Source: Vitellaria paradoxa | Taxonomy: Eukaryota; Streptophyta; Magnoliopsida; Ericales; Sapotaceae | Reading direction: 5' to 3' | DNA: 64,000 bases | Assembly: GCA_019916065.1 (NCBI GenBank) | Contig: CM034236.1 | Span: forward strand, 47,979,144-48,043,143 | Shown: piece after piece, positions 10,509 through 23,179 of the stretch | Layout: each line of letters opens with the position of its first letter | How positions within the stretch are numbered: the first letter of the stretch is position 1 | Translations under genes and position numbers: made by a program | Notes under the pieces: model-generated | Seen by the model: the letters and a program-made list of their open reading frames with translations, nothing else | Databases searched by the model: none | What the model was told of the DNA's origin: nothing

Positions 10509-12528
10509 TTAGGCAATGACATATGCTCCAATTGCTTCCACTGGGATGAGTGCCATGTCAGAGCTCCGTTTAGTTGAAATGTCCTCTGCCACTTTGCGAG
10601 CATCAATGGAACTTCCGAGCAAGCTGCATCTATTAAATCCCACGCTATAGACCCTAGTCTTTCCCTTCCAGTTGTTGGGAAATGGGGTTTTCAAAAAACC
10701 ATCTTTTGGGCTGAACTATGTCTCCTTCTTGTGGTCCATACCGCATTTGTAGCTAATTAGAAACTGTAATAATAATTGAATACAAAGAATACAAATACAA
10801 ACTGATCTTTTTATGTAGAGATCTTCAGTTTACCATTAACCAAGCTGACATATTGGATCGGTATCCAGTGGCTTGAATTACGGCCTCAAATTCGTCATTC
10901 TTTCAGTTCTCGAACTCAGCACCAGCGGTTGTAAATCTTCTTGCACTGGAAACAACCTAAGAGTTTCATAGATAATGATCAATAGACTAGGTTTAAATAA
11001 ATTATAGAATGAAATAAGAATATGAGAAAATATTTACATTATTTTTATAATAAGTAAAGAATAACTATTAGTTAAATATATTTAAGTGGATATAATTAAG
11101 TAGCATTTAAAACAAAATTATAAAAGTAATAGGTAGCTAAAAAATATTTAAGAAAATTAACAAAATAAAAGGATAAAATTACATAATAACTTATAAAAAT
11201 TTAAAAATTATTTATATGCCTCTTTCGCAGTAAATTATGAGTAATTATTGACAGTTAAGACATATTAATAGAAGAAATAAAAATTTCACCAACTAGTTGA
11301 ATTCATTAATTTTATAATTTCATCGATTAATATTTCATTAGTATAATATTATAAATAAGATATCAAAGGTACGTTTTAGCAAATAATATTTAAATGTTAT
11401 ACCAAAACTCATTTTCCTCAGGCTTGTGATAAAATAAATGATGACATTAATTCCCCAATTTAAAAGTGCAACTGGTTAGGATATTGATTCTTAACCTGTA
11501 TTCGGCCAGACTTAATCTTGGCCACTGTTCCCACGTCCAGAACTTCCGGCCGAATGTTTGAGCTGCAGGGGCCCAATTTCTGGTCTTTCGATGCCAATTT
11601 CTTTGGTGTCTCCAAAAATTAGCCGCGACGAAAGAAGAAGGAACTGATCCACCAACCTAGCTGGAAACCATTTGAGGACCTGCATGGAAAGACCAAAGGT
11701 GGATCTGACTAACACTTCTTTTGGCAATACGTGCATCTGCAAACATGCATCGATCATACATAAGCTCTAGAGATGTAAGAAATCAAATGATTCTCAAGAC
11801 TCGGTTTTGGTAAAAAATTAGCAGACTCTTCCCAGATCTTGAAATACAAGGGAATATAATGCCAAGTGTATTATGTGTCAGGATCATTGAAGTAACAATA
11901 TATATATATGTTACCTTGTCTCTGACTACGAGAGAGACTTGAGCAGTGTTGTTGCAAAGGTCCAAAGCAATCTCCATGCCAGAGTTCCCACAACCAAGAC
12001 CCTGCTTTCTTTAAAATCAGCCCCATTCTTGTACTCACTAGCGTCCAGTACTTTCCCTCCAAACTCCGTCAGTCCTGGGATGTTTGGCCACACTGGTTCA
12101 GCGTTTTCCCCGGTTGCAACCACAATCCACCGACAGAGAAACTCAGAATCACCGGTTCGAACCATCCAGAGGTTGATGGCCGAGTCGTACTTAGCCCATT
12201 TCGCCTCCTGTCCGAAGAGCGGCTCGATCGCGAAGAGCTTAGCATAAGCTTCCAACTAGTTGATGAGCTGTTTCCTAGTTGGGTACACTGGGAATTCTTT
12301 AGGGAATGGCATGAAAGGGAGTTCACAGAATTCTTTTGGTAAGTGTAGTTTCAGACGATCGTAAGTCCTCAGCTTCCATAGAGAGGCTAAACAGTTTTCT
12401 TTCTCAATGACCACAAACGGAATCTCTTTCTGACGGAGACATGCAGCCACAGCCAGGCCTGATGGTCCAGCTCCAATGATCACTGGCCCGGGGACCCAAA
12501 CACGACCATTTTTTACTTGTGAGTTCAT
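10509..12528 (-). pseudogene. YUCCA-type flavin monooxygenase, copy B (pseudogene)
   Basis: All four exons of copy A can be traced: about 12528-11930, 11715-11510, about 10957-10840 and about 10730-10509. Five lesions break it: a Tyr-to-TAG change at 12256-12258; a 7-bp deletion near 11988-11994 that destroys the NADPH-binding GCGNSG; an 8-bp deletion near 11544 in exon 2; TGA at 10903-10905 in exon 3; and TAG at 10716-10718 in exon 4. The FMO-identifying motif also has His changed to Asp. Exon 1, intron 1 and about 190 bp of upstream noncoding sequence remain almost identical to copy A, while the outer flanks are clearly more diverged. GAGPSG is still present near the start. Confidence 0.9.
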
Positions 12529-12679
12529 ATTCTCTTTTTTACATAAGTTGCTCACATAACGGAAAGTGTTTGATTTTTCTTTTGGAAAAGTGATGGTATC
12601 AGAATTGATTGCTTGTGCAGCAAATTTATAATCAACTCTCTGTCTAGCTGTCAGAATTTTAGATTGAAATTCACTTTCT

Positions 12680-13628
12680 TTCGACACATAGAAGTCGAGA
12701 TAAATGCCAGATAGCAATTGAAGCATGTATGCATTTTGGTTGTCAGGACATAACAATTGAGATGAGACCATGCATTTGGTTTTTTATTTTTGACACATAG
12801 CAACTGAGATGAAGACCACATAATAAGGCATTTCGGTTATTTCTGCATGCATTTCTTCCTTTGACACATAGCGTGTGAAACTCATTGACTTTGACACATA
12901 ACAACTGAAGCATGCATGCATTTTGGTTGTTGGGACATAGCAACTAAGATGAAACCATGCATTTTGGTTTTTTAACACATGGCAACTGAGATGAAAGTCA
13001 CATAACAAGTATTTTGATTGTTTTTGCATATATTTCATTGAAAACATAGCAACTAAAACTCACTGGCTTTGATACACAGCAGCTGAAATTCTTAGAACGC
13101 TGAAATTTTTAAAGCATTTTGGTTGTTTGTTTAGGCATTCGAGCACTGAAACTTTTAGAGCATTCTGGTTATTTGTTTAGGTGTCCGACCACTAAAATTT
13201 TTGTTTAGAATTTCTCCAACTTCTGACACATATGGGAAGTGAAATTGTCAGCGAGTAAAATTATCGGTCTCTTTTCACATAGCGAGTGAAACTCGCTAGC
13301 TTTGACGCATAGCAGCTGATTAGAGTACCAAAATATTTAAAGCATTTTAGTTGTTTGGTTAGGCGTCCAAAACCTGAAAGAATTTTTTCGGCTTTTGACA
13401 CATATAGCGAGCGAAATTGTCGGTTCCTTTTCACTGGGTGTCAAAAGAAAGAAAATTTAATTAATTCGAAAACAACCACTGCCGTATACAATGCTGTGTA
13501 ATATCTATGTATATGCAGCCAAGATTAGATTGCTAATCCCTTTAAAGGACCCTTTGATTAATTGTTTGCAGGGATAATATGCAACGCTAGCAAGCCAGGC
13601 ATAAGAATCTGAACCCAAACCGTTGAGA
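12680..13628. repeat. ACATAGC header/spacer array and downstream block, copy B1
   Basis: Same module order as the copy A array up to about 13450, followed by the TTTGCAGGGATAATATG block at about 13565. The block is cut off at about 13628 (GAGAGTGA), where a second array begins. The junction suggests an internal duplication within unit B. Confidence 0.75.
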
Positions 13629-15000
13629 GTGAAATATAGCAATTGATGCATGCAGGCATTTTGGTTGTCGGGACATAACAATTGAGATGAGACCATGCAT
13701 TTTGGTTTTTGATTTTTGACACTTAGCAACTGAGATGAAGACCACATAACAGGCCATTTCGGTAGTTTCTGCACGCATTTCATCCTTTTGACACATAGCA
13801 AGGGAAACTCACTAGTTTTGACACATAGCAACTGAAACATGTATGCATTTTAGTTATCGGGACATAGCAACTGAAATGAAACCATGCATTTTCGTTTTGA
13901 CACATAGAAACTGAGATGAAAGCCAGATAGTAAGTATTTTGGTTGTTTTTGACATATAGCGAGTGAAACTCACAGGTTTTACAGCAGCTGAAATTTGTAG
14001 AGCATTGAAAATTTTAGAGTATTTTAATTGTTTGTTTAGGCGTTCAAGCACTGAAATTTCTATAGAGTATTTTGGTTGTTTGTTTAGTTGTCCAAGCGCT
14101 AAAATTTTTGTTTAGAATTTTTTCGACTTTTGACACATATAACCAAGGGCGAAGCCACACTTCACCTAGTTGGGCATGTGCCCACTCTAAAAAAAAACAC
14201 AATTATGCTATTTTTTTATTTTTTTTGTTGATATTGCCTTCTATGCTCAATTGTCCCCAATTAGAAAAAAGAAAATAATTTTAACCAAATGTTAATTGTA
14301 CCCACTCAAGAAAAAGAAAAAAAATATAGCCTAATACCAATTAATTGCTAAGAAGTAAATTTATAGTCATAAACTTTGTCTAGGTGTCAATTCATAAAAC
14401 TTAGGCTTCAAAAATTCAAATTAAAACTCACCAGCTTTCGACACATAGGAATGCATTTTGATTGTCTGGACATAGCAACTGAGATGAAACCATGCATTTT
14501 GGTTTTTAACACGTAGCAACTGAGATGAAAGCGACATAGCAAGTTTTTTCTGCATGGATTTCTTTGAGTTTTGACACATAGCAATTAAAGCATGCATGCA
14601 TTTACTTACCAAAAAAAAAAAAAAAAGCATGCATGCATTTTGATTATCGGGACATAGCAATTGAGATGAAACCATGAATTCTGGTTTTTGACACATAACA
14701 ACTTAGATGAAAGTTACATAGCAAGCATTTTGTTATTTCTACATAAATTTCTTTGAGTGAAACTCACTGATTTTGATATACAGTAGGTGAAATTTTTAGA
14801 ACATTGAAGTTTTTAAGACATTTTGGTGGTTGTTTGTTTAGGTGTCCGAGCATTAAAATTTTTAGATCATTTTGATTGTTTATTTAGCTATCCAAGCACT
14901 AGAATTTTTGTTTCAAATTTTTTCAACTTTTGACACATACAGTGTGTGAAATTGCCGTGCCGGAGAAATTGTTAGTCTCTCTTCACTGAGCGTATGAGCA
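13629..15000. repeat. Second header/spacer array in unit B (B2)
   Basis: The modules resume in two parts, about 13629-14145 and 14430-15000. A piece resembling the 5' flank of exon 1 (GTGTCAATTCATAAAACTTAGG, compare 18970 and 23300) precedes the second part. So unit B carries array copies from at least three duplication events but only one monooxygenase. Confidence 0.65.
14147..14350. mobile_element. Possible hAT-like fragment inside array B2
   Basis: The left end AAGGGCGAAGCCACACTTC resembles the hAT end at 545 (CACGGGCGGAGC) and interrupts an array module right after GACACATATA. The right end could not be defined and no target duplication is evident, so it may be a truncated relative of the 545-1082 element. 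Confidence 0.3.
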
Positions 15001-15390
15001 ACAAATTGGACATTAGACTACCTTAAATATCTAACGGAAAAAAAAAAAAAAAAAAAAAAAAAGGTTTCAGAGATTTGTGGTGTTTGAAAAGAAGAAAAAA
15101 ATTAACTAATTCGAAAATACGTATACAATACAATGTAATACCCATGTATATGCAGTCAAGATCAGATTGGTAATCCTTTTAAAGTACCCTTTGATCAATT
15201 GATTGCTAGGATTATAGGCATCACTAGCAAGCCAGGCATGAGAATCTAAACCCAAAAGTTCAAACAGTTTAGAGTGACTAACTTTCACGTGGTGAATTGG
15301 ACGTTGGTTAGAAAGTGGACAAACCGTCTAGCCAGTGAATGCGAATGGATATAAGAAAATAGTATTATAATTGGCATTGGTTGGGTTCTC
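15001..15390. repeat. Shared downstream block, unit B
   Basis: Contains a long poly(A) tract (about 15039-15062), then the same landmark block as 5096-5400, here without the TRIM insertion: the sequence GGCATTGGTTGGGTTCTCTG (about 15373) is the uninterrupted site. No gene is seen. Confidence 0.6.
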
Positions 15391-17841
15391 TGCCAATTTT
15401 TTATTTGATCAATGAATACAGCCAATTACTCTATAAAGTGTCAGCCATGTATATCACATTTCTTCTTGATTTCAATGCCACTTTTCCTTGTGTTTTTATT
15501 GTTGTCATTACTCACAGCTTATTTTACACGAATTTAGATGCGAGTGTTTAATATAGATACGTACCTAAAAATAAAATTTATTAATTCTCTTATTTAAAAA
15601 TATGAGAACACAAAAAAAAATTTATATATTAATATATTTATTTTATTTTATAGAATAATATATTATTAATATTATTCTATTAAAGTATTTCATTTATAAA
15701 ACACAAGTTTTATGTATAATTATGTACGATTTTTTAAATATTTGATTGGGGTCTCTTTTATTCTCTTAATCTTTAATTTGATCAATGAATGCAGCTAATT
15801 ATTCAAATGAGAAATTGTTGACATGGATATATACAATCTTTATTCTTGATTTTAATATTATATTTCTTCATATTTTTACTCTTTCTGCCTCTCATACTTA
15901 TAAACTACATAAAAGACAAATAAATAATAAATTAAACTCAAGACACAAAACACATAATCTCTTACATGGTCTACTTAGGTTATATGATTATGAATTTGGA
16001 GAGTGAAAAAATAAATAATGAATAAAACGTAAGAGACAAAGAAGACAATATTTTACATGGTTCAACTCAAATATGCCTAGATTAAGGATTTGTCAAGAAA
16101 AATAAATTAATAAAACATAACACACAAACATACAATGTTTTACATAATTCAGGTTATGTTTTGTTCTTAAAATAACATTGTGTTTGGAATCAGGAATAGA
16201 AAATGAAAAAAAAAAAGAGGAAATAAAATTTTTCTTTCCTCTTTATTTGATTGTTTGGTGTGAAGAGGAATTAAAAGAAAGTCGTAAAAACAAAAAAAAA
16301 TTAACACATTTTTTCTCCATTTTCATTTTCCCTTCTCTCTTTCTTTTCCAAAAATTCCAAACAAAGTCTAAGGATTTTGTTTAGGGAAGGAGATTCAATA
16401 TTATTTCTGGTATTTGGTTAGTGATGAAAAATATATATAAAAAAAGCATGAGATTTTAAAATTTTAAAAATAATTAAATTCGAAAACAATTTTGACGCTA
16501 TCTGCACTATGTAAACGGTTGATGCAGCGTTAATAAATTTATTATCTTCCACAACCATGTATTTAAATCATGTGGGCCCAAGCTTATTTGACTTGAGACA
16601 ACAATTGAATTCAAATAAAAAAATAGAATTAAAAAATATTTAATTAAAAATTGTGAACAAAAAATGAAACTTGTGCGGACACAGTAATTATCCACCTTAA
16701 GCCCATTTGCAACGAAACGATAAGCTCAATCTTCTCTTTATCTTCGTTGCAAAACCGATACAAATTAAAGATTTAAAATTTTAATATTTCGTATTATTAT
16801 AATTAGATTTTATCTAATATTTGATTTTTATTTAATTTTATCTTATTTTTAGTATTTAATTTTTATTTGATTTTATTTTATTTGAATTCCTTAAATAGCT
16901 AATTTAAATACCTATACAAATGGTTGAAATATAAGTGTTATTCAGACTTTTGATAAATAAAAAAATATTGAATTGAAGCCTATAATTTGTTCTCCTTTCC
17001 CTCTTCTTCTTAATTCTCTTTTCTAATCTTCTTCCCCTCTCTCTCGATTTCTCTTTTACTTAATTTTTTTCTCTTTACTTTATTCTTTACCGTCTTACAT
17101 AAAAAACTCTCAAGATTAAAGATATGACCTACACCAATGAAGTCCGAGTAAGATTTAATTATTATTATTCACCCAATTTTTTGAACTTTAATATGCACTT
17201 AAGATAATTTAACTATGTTAGCAGTCAAACTCTTGGTACAAATGAACTCTTCAACCATCCATTTCAACAATATTCTTAGTTGCTATTTTGTTTTGTGAAC
17301 ATTCAATTTTAAGTTTAAATTCTTAGCAGCGGTCCCTAATTCAAGTTGAGGATATTTTGTTTATCTTGTTAGGTATAATTTATAGGTCATAAGTATTTAA
17401 CCTTACAACGTAGTTCTAAGAATCGATAGAGCTAGAAGAGCCTCTTTGTTTTGGGCTCTCCCTTACTCTTTCAATCTTTGATTTGATTAATGAATGTAGT
17501 CAATTATTCGGATGAATGATAAATGGTCGACATGTATATCATCTTTATTCTTAATTTCAATACTATCTTTCTTTGTGTTGTTATTGTTGCTCTGCTCACA
17601 CTTTTAGGCTATGTTACGTGAACTCCGGCATGGATGTCGGTACAAATTTGTGTCTAACAATTGAATTTATTAGTCTTCTTAGTTCAAGATACGGAGAATT
17701 GAGAAAATATCTAAATATTTAATATATTGTTTTTATTCTATAAAATGATATGGTATTAAGATTCCATAAAAAGTACTTCATGCATAAAATATAACTTTAA
17801 ACGTATTTATGTGTTAAAATTGAATTTTTCAACATGTATCC
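15390..17841. repeat. Roughly 380-bp repeats and AT-rich DNA, unit B
   Basis: Paralogous to 5850-7935. It differs by an AT-rich, CT-rich stretch at about 16600-17110 that has no counterpart in A near 7080-7190. No coding region is supported. The last five bases (17837-17841, TATCC) are the left target-site copy of the solo LTR. Confidence 0.55.
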
Positions 17842-18663
17842 TGTAAAGTCTTGTGGTAAATCCAATCAAAATCTTAGTTAAATTAGGAATGCTATTCAAG
17901 TTTCCTAAAGTGATGCAAATTGAAGATTTGAAGAATTCTAAACAATTAAGGAGATAAAATGAATCAAGTTGACCAAGATTTTGAAGAATTCTAATTGGTG
18001 TGAATGATTACAAAACCTAATGGAATTCGGACGCAGCCTTCTGGAACATGAATGGAATTCCAGTGTACCTCGCAGGCACGGCGCGGGGAGCGCGCGGGTG
18101 CGCCCCAAGCACGCAGGCAGCCCGAAGGGAGCGCGCGGGTGCGCCAAGGTGTCTCAGAAATTCCAGTGAGGTCCGCAGGCTGGAGGATGGGAGCGCGAGG
18201 GTGCGCCAGTGTTATTTCCTAAAGCGCAAAATTCCAGTGCAGGTCGCAGGCTGGAGGATGGGAGCGCGAGGGATCGAGCTATGAATATTTTGTTCGAATT
18301 CAATTTCCTATTTTGCCAAACTAGGGCAACTTTGTAATCCTATATATATGTGAAACCAACTCTGTAATTGTCAGAGGTGGGAGAACATATTATAGGGACC
18401 TAGAGAAAGAGTCTTTGAATATTGAGAGCTTTCATGTTCTTTCTCTAAATTTGTCTTGTATTTTCTTTTAACTTTCTGTGTGAGGCAGAAAGGCTACTTG
18501 TAGGGTTTATCGAGTGATTCGAGCAAGGTCTGAGTAGAGTCTTGTAACCCGTTGATAGTGGGATTGTAAATAGAGGTTTTTCTCCCTGTAATAGGGTTTC
18601 CTCGTTATTCTCTTGTGTGATTACTTTCACTATGTGTGTGATTGTGTGGGTTTAGAATTTTCA
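17842..18663 (+). mobile_element. Solo LTR with 5-bp target duplication
   Basis: An 822-bp sequence starts TGTAAAGTC, ends GAATTTTCA, and is flanked by TATCC at 17837-17841 and 18664-18668. The paralogous place in unit A (about 7922) is the uninterrupted TATCTAATTATATTGGGAC. A TATATATATG box at 18341 suits an LTR promoter. A GC-rich island at about 18070-18275 contains four imperfect copies of GGAGCGCGxGGGTGCGCC, unusual in this AT-rich window. No internal region remains, so a full element was probably lost by LTR-LTR recombination. Confidence 0.85.
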
Positions 18664-18693
18664 TATCCAATTATATTAGGGCACTTGTACTGC

Positions 18694-18850
18694 CAACTTT
18701 CATGAAGAGGCTAAACAGCTTTCTCTCTCACTAACCATGAACGGAATATCTTTCTGACGAGGACATGTAGTCACCTTTAGGCCTGAAGGTACAACACCAA
18801 TGATAACTGGCCCAGACCCAAACACAATCATCCTTTACTTCTGAATTCAT
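18694..18850 (-). pseudogene. YUCCA exon 1 stub, copy C
   Basis: The N-terminal part of exon 1 only: ATG at 18850, MNSEVKDDCVWV, then a frameshifted remnant of the FAD-binding region ending near a piece matching the LASLWK part. It is fused at about 18693 to the end of unit B (AATTATATTAGGGCACTTG, paralogous to 7926). The rest of the gene is absent. Upstream (to the right) the 5' flank and header/spacer array follow as in copies A and B. Confidence 0.85.
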
Positions 18851-19626
18851 ATTTTTTTTTATAGAGAAGTTGATTAGAGAACAAAAAGTGCTTGATTTTT
18901 CTTTTAAAAAAGACATGGTGTAAGAATTGGTTGTTGAGGAGCAAATTAATAGCCCGAACTCTCAATCTAGGTGTCAGTTTATGAAACATAGGTGTCGAAA
19001 ATTCAGATTAAAACTCATTGGCTTTTGACACCTAGAAACCGAGATGAAAGCCACATAGCAATTGAAGCATGCATGCATTTTCTTTGTCAGCACATAACAA
19101 CTGAGATGAAAGCCACATAGTAAGCATTTTGGTTGTTTCTTTAGGTGTTCAAAACCTGAATGCATAGATTTCTTCGACTTTTGAAACATAGTGAGTGAAG
19201 CTCACTGGTTTTGACACTCAGCAGCTGAAATATTTAAAGCACTAAAATTTTTAGCATATTCTGGTTGTTTGTTTAAACGTTCGAGCATTAAAATTTTTAG
19301 AAAATTTTTCTTTTTTATTTAGGTGTCCGAGCACTAAAATTTTTGTTCAGAATTTCTTCAACTTTTGACATATATAGCGAGTGAAATTGTTGGTGCAAGT
19401 GAAATTTTTGGTTTTTTCTTCATTAGGCGTAAGCGTGACAAATTGGACACTAGACTGCTTTAAATATCTAAGAAAGAAAAGAAAGTTTCAGAGGTTGTGG
19501 TGTTCGAAAAGAAAGAATATTTAATTAATTTGAAAACAACTTACGTATACAATGCTGTGTAATACCTATACATACGCAGTGTATATGCAGTCAGATTGCT
19601 AATACCTTTAAAGTGCCCTTTGATTA
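18851..19626. repeat. 5' flank, header/spacer array and block start, copy C
   Basis: The 5' flank (to about 19010), a short array of ACATAGC modules (about 19020-19440) and the start of the shared block (about 19480-19626). The block is then interrupted by an LTR element and resumes at about 22026. Confidence 0.7.
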
Positions 19627-21729
19627 TAAAATTTTTGAATCACCCAAATCAATCAACCAAACATAATGAACACAAGATTGGTAACCAAGAAATCCTTTAC
19701 CAACTAATAAAAGTCAAACTCCGGATTTGATTTCAAAGACCACCGAAGCTTCCACTATATAATTAGGTTATAAATACTCACTCGAAATCTCTAGACTCCT
19801 TACACGAGTTCTTTCAAGCACTTGCTTGAATTCTTGACACACCGAGACCAAGTGGAAACAAACTTTCCAACTCCTTCTAAAGTGAACAGATTCAACAAAG
19901 AGTAAAGAAAAATGAAAGAAAGACTTATAAGCTCACAAGAAAAAAATTATCTTTCTTACAATATTCTATAATATGTTCCTTTAATTGTTATTTATACATT
20001 AAGCATGGGTGCATTTAAATAGACTTGCAAAATACTATTCTAAGTAAGACTCAAATATATAAACATATTTCTTAAATACAAATTTTCTAAATGGAAATAA
20101 GACTTTCCAGATAACAGATTTCCTAAATGGAAACAAAATCTTTTATAAAATAATTAGCTCGAACCATCGGTTTAACTTTCTTCTTCTTCTTCTTGTTGAC
20201 ACATTCTTGAGTGATGTGGCTATAACATTGGCGTACAAAGCATTGAATTCCTTGGGATTACTTTGATGACTTCTTGTCGCCCTTCTTGAATTTCTTCTTT
20301 TTCTTTTGAGGCTTTGAGTCTGATAGTGTGGCTTTGTTGAAGTTAATCTTCCTTGCTTTGTTGAGAATTTTTCTAAATTTTATCGCCAGAAAAACCACTT
20401 CTTCATCATTAAACTATTCGTCGTCAGAATCTTTTTCTTCTTCTTCTTCCATAGTTTTGAGTGCAATTCTCGTGGAGACCTTTCTGGATTTGAGCATGTT
20501 TGCTTCGTAGGTTTAAAGAGATCCTACAAGTCTTCAATCTTCATTTCATCTACATCCATGACTTCTTCAATTTCAGTAACTTTAGCATCAAAAGAATGAG
20601 AAAAAGAGCGTAAAATTTTAAGTACCACTTTAAAATTAGGAATAGGTTTCCAAGGTTGTGACAAGAATTCACAATATGATTTTGATGAACATAGAAATCG
20701 TCAAACATCTCATCACTATTCATCTTGATGGCTTCAAATTCTGATGTAAGTTTTTAAAGTTTGGATTTCTTCATTTATAGGTTCCCTTCGTGTGTATTTT
20801 GAAGAATAAACCGAGCTTTTCTTGCGTTGAGACAACTTGAGATTTTGCAGAATTCATTTGGACAGACAACAGCAAAAATGTTGTTCAATGCTTTGAAATC
20901 CGAATCGAAACCATCTTGTTCTGACTTGGTCAATTTAATAGGCTTTATAACAGTCTTGCACTCAACTTCATGTATAGGTTTAGTCCATCCTTGAATAACA
21001 GCTAACCAAACTTTACACTATATGGACAATAGATAAGTTTGCATATGTACCTTCCAATACAAATAATTAGTACCGTCGAACCATGGTAGTCTTGAACTAG
21101 AGCCTCCTTCACCTGGTGGATCCATCGATTTAGAATGAAGATCTCACTCAAGAGTAACCTGCTTTAATACCAATTGAAATTTCCAGATCACTCAAATCAA
21201 TCAACCAATTACAGAAATAATGAACACAAAATTGGTAACCAAAAAACCCCTTACCACTAACAAAGATAAAACCCCGGGTTCAATTTCGAAGACCACCCAA
21301 ACTTTCACTATATAATTAAGTTACAAGTACCTACTCGAAATCTCTATGACTCCTCGCATGACTTCTTTCAAGTTTCAAGCACTTGCTCAAATCCTCAACA
21401 CACTTAGACCAAGTAAAAACAAACTTTTCAACTCCTTAAAAAGTGAACAGACTCAACAAAGAGTAAAGAAAAATGAGAGAAAGACTTATAAGCTCACAAG
21501 AAAAAATTATCTCTTTCACAATACTCTATAATATGCCCCTTCAATTGTTATTTGTATATTAAGTTTGGGTGTATATATATAGACTTACAAAGTACTATGC
21601 CAACTAAGACTCAAATACATAAACATATTTCCTAAAAATAAATTTCCTAAACAGAAATAGAACCTTCCAGATAATAGATTTCCTAAATAGAAATAGAATT
21701 TTCTATAAAATAATTCACACGAACAATCA
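19627..21729 (-). mobile_element. Gag-only LTR retrotransposon (TR-GAG-like, copia-type gag), degenerate
   Basis: Two direct repeats of about 543 bp (19627-20169) and 555 bp (21175-21729) enclose about 1 kb. On the minus strand the 5' LTR ends TTTCA and is followed by ATTGGTATTAAAGC, a decayed primer-binding site. The interior encodes only a copia-type gag: it starts near 21125 with a Pro/Gly/Ser-rich start leading to a LPWFDGTNYLYWK motif, has several stop codons, and ends near 20180 with a Lys-rich tail and a damaged CCHC zinc knuckle (HITQEC part visible). No protease, integrase or reverse transcriptase is present and there is little room for them. A target duplication could not be found. 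Confidence 0.7.
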
Positions 21730-22025
21730 GTTTCTCTATGGAGTCTACTACCAAAAGGTTGAAGGGTCGCCCTACCTGTAAGTCTCTCTAGAACGTATTT
21801 GAATGTCTTGATCTTTTATAATTTGTTTTCTTTTGTGATTTAATCAACATTCTTCCAATGGTATCAATATTATTTTAGGAAAATCTTAATCTTTTATTCA
21901 ACTAAGGAAACAAAAATCTTGCTCTTTCAATCTGATTAGGAAACTAGATTCCATCTCTAATTTTAGATTATCTTTATTTCCAATTTTAGTTAATTGTTTG
22001 GATTTGCCGTAAAATTAACTGTACA
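21730..22025. other. Unassigned insert between LTR element and resumed unit C
   Basis: About 296 bp beginning GTTTCTCTATGGAGTC and ending AACTGTACAG. It matches neither the LTR nor the surrounding duplicated unit. It contains no coding region I can support. Confidence 0.4.
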
Positions 22026-22892
22026 GTTCAATTGTTTGCAGGGATTATATGCAGCGCTAGCAAGCCAGGCATAAGAATCTGAACCAAAACTGTTGAGAGT
22101 GAGTAACTTTCACATGGTGACTTGGACTTTGGCTGGGAAGTGGCTAAATTGTCTAGTGAATGTGAATGGACATAAGCAATTAGTATTTTAACATAAAATT
22201 TGGTATTGTTTGGGTTCTATGTTACTCTCTCAATTTTTGATTTGATCAATGAATACAACAATTATTCTCACAAATGAGTGTCACAGTAAATACCATCTTT
22301 TTTCTTGATTTCATTTCCATCTTTCTTTGTGTTACTCACACTTCTAGCATATGTTACATGGATTCAGATTTAAGTACGCATACGTGTCTAATAATAAAAT
22401 TCATTATTCTCTTATTTAAGAATATGGGAACATGATAAAATATTCAAATATTTAATATATTTATTTTAGTTTATAGAATAATATGGTATTCACAAGATTT
22501 TATTAGAATTTTCATTCATAAAATATAAGTTTTATGCATAATTATGTACTGAAATTAAATTTTTAACTATTTGATTGGGGTCTCTTTTACTCTCTCAATC
22601 TTTGATTTGATCAATGAATGCAGCCGATTGTTCACATGAATGATAAATTGTCGATATGTACATCATCTTTCTTCTTGATTTCAGTATTATATTTATTCTT
22701 GTTTTTTTTGTTTCTATTGCTCATACTTTTAGACTATATAAATAATAAATTAAATTCAAGACACAAATGTCTTACAATGTCTATTTAGCCTATATCTGGA
22801 TTAAGGATTTATCAATGCAAAATGAAAGATAAAATAATAAATGAAATGTAAAGAACACAATGTTTTACATGCTTCAACTTAGGACATGATTA
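22026..22892. repeat. Remainder of unit C
   Basis: The shared block (22030-22200) and two of the roughly 380-bp repeats (22225-22760), ending with the TTACATGxTTCAACTTAGGA segment known from about 6518. At about 22890 this is joined directly to exon 1 of copy D, a second breakpoint of the same type as that at 18693. Confidence 0.6.
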
Positions 22893-23179
22893 GCATTAGC
22901 TTCTAAGTAGTTGATGAGCTGTTTCCTAGTTGGGTACATTGGGAATTCTTTAGGGAATGGCATGAAAGGAGTTCAAATAATTTTTTTGGTAGGTATAGTT
23001 TTAGACGATAGTAAGTCCTCAGCTTCTATGGAGAAGCTCAATAGCTTTCTTTTTTCAATGACTACAAATGAAATATCTTTCTGACGGAGACATGCAGCCA
23101 CAGCTGCCCCTGAAGGTCCAGCATCAATGATCACTGGCCCTGAGACCCAAACACAACCACCACTTACTTCTGAATTCAT
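22893..23179 (-). pseudogene. YUCCA exon 1 stub, copy D
   Basis: ATG at 23179 and [18 protein letters not shown], then the FAD-binding motif with its first Gly replaced by Asp (DAGPSG), followed by [20 protein letters not shown] frameshift follows, with a second recognisable piece ([17 protein letters not shown]) near 22950. The copy stops at the ATTAGCTTC junction at about 22893, so the NADPH-binding half and exons 2-4 are missing. Confidence 0.88.
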
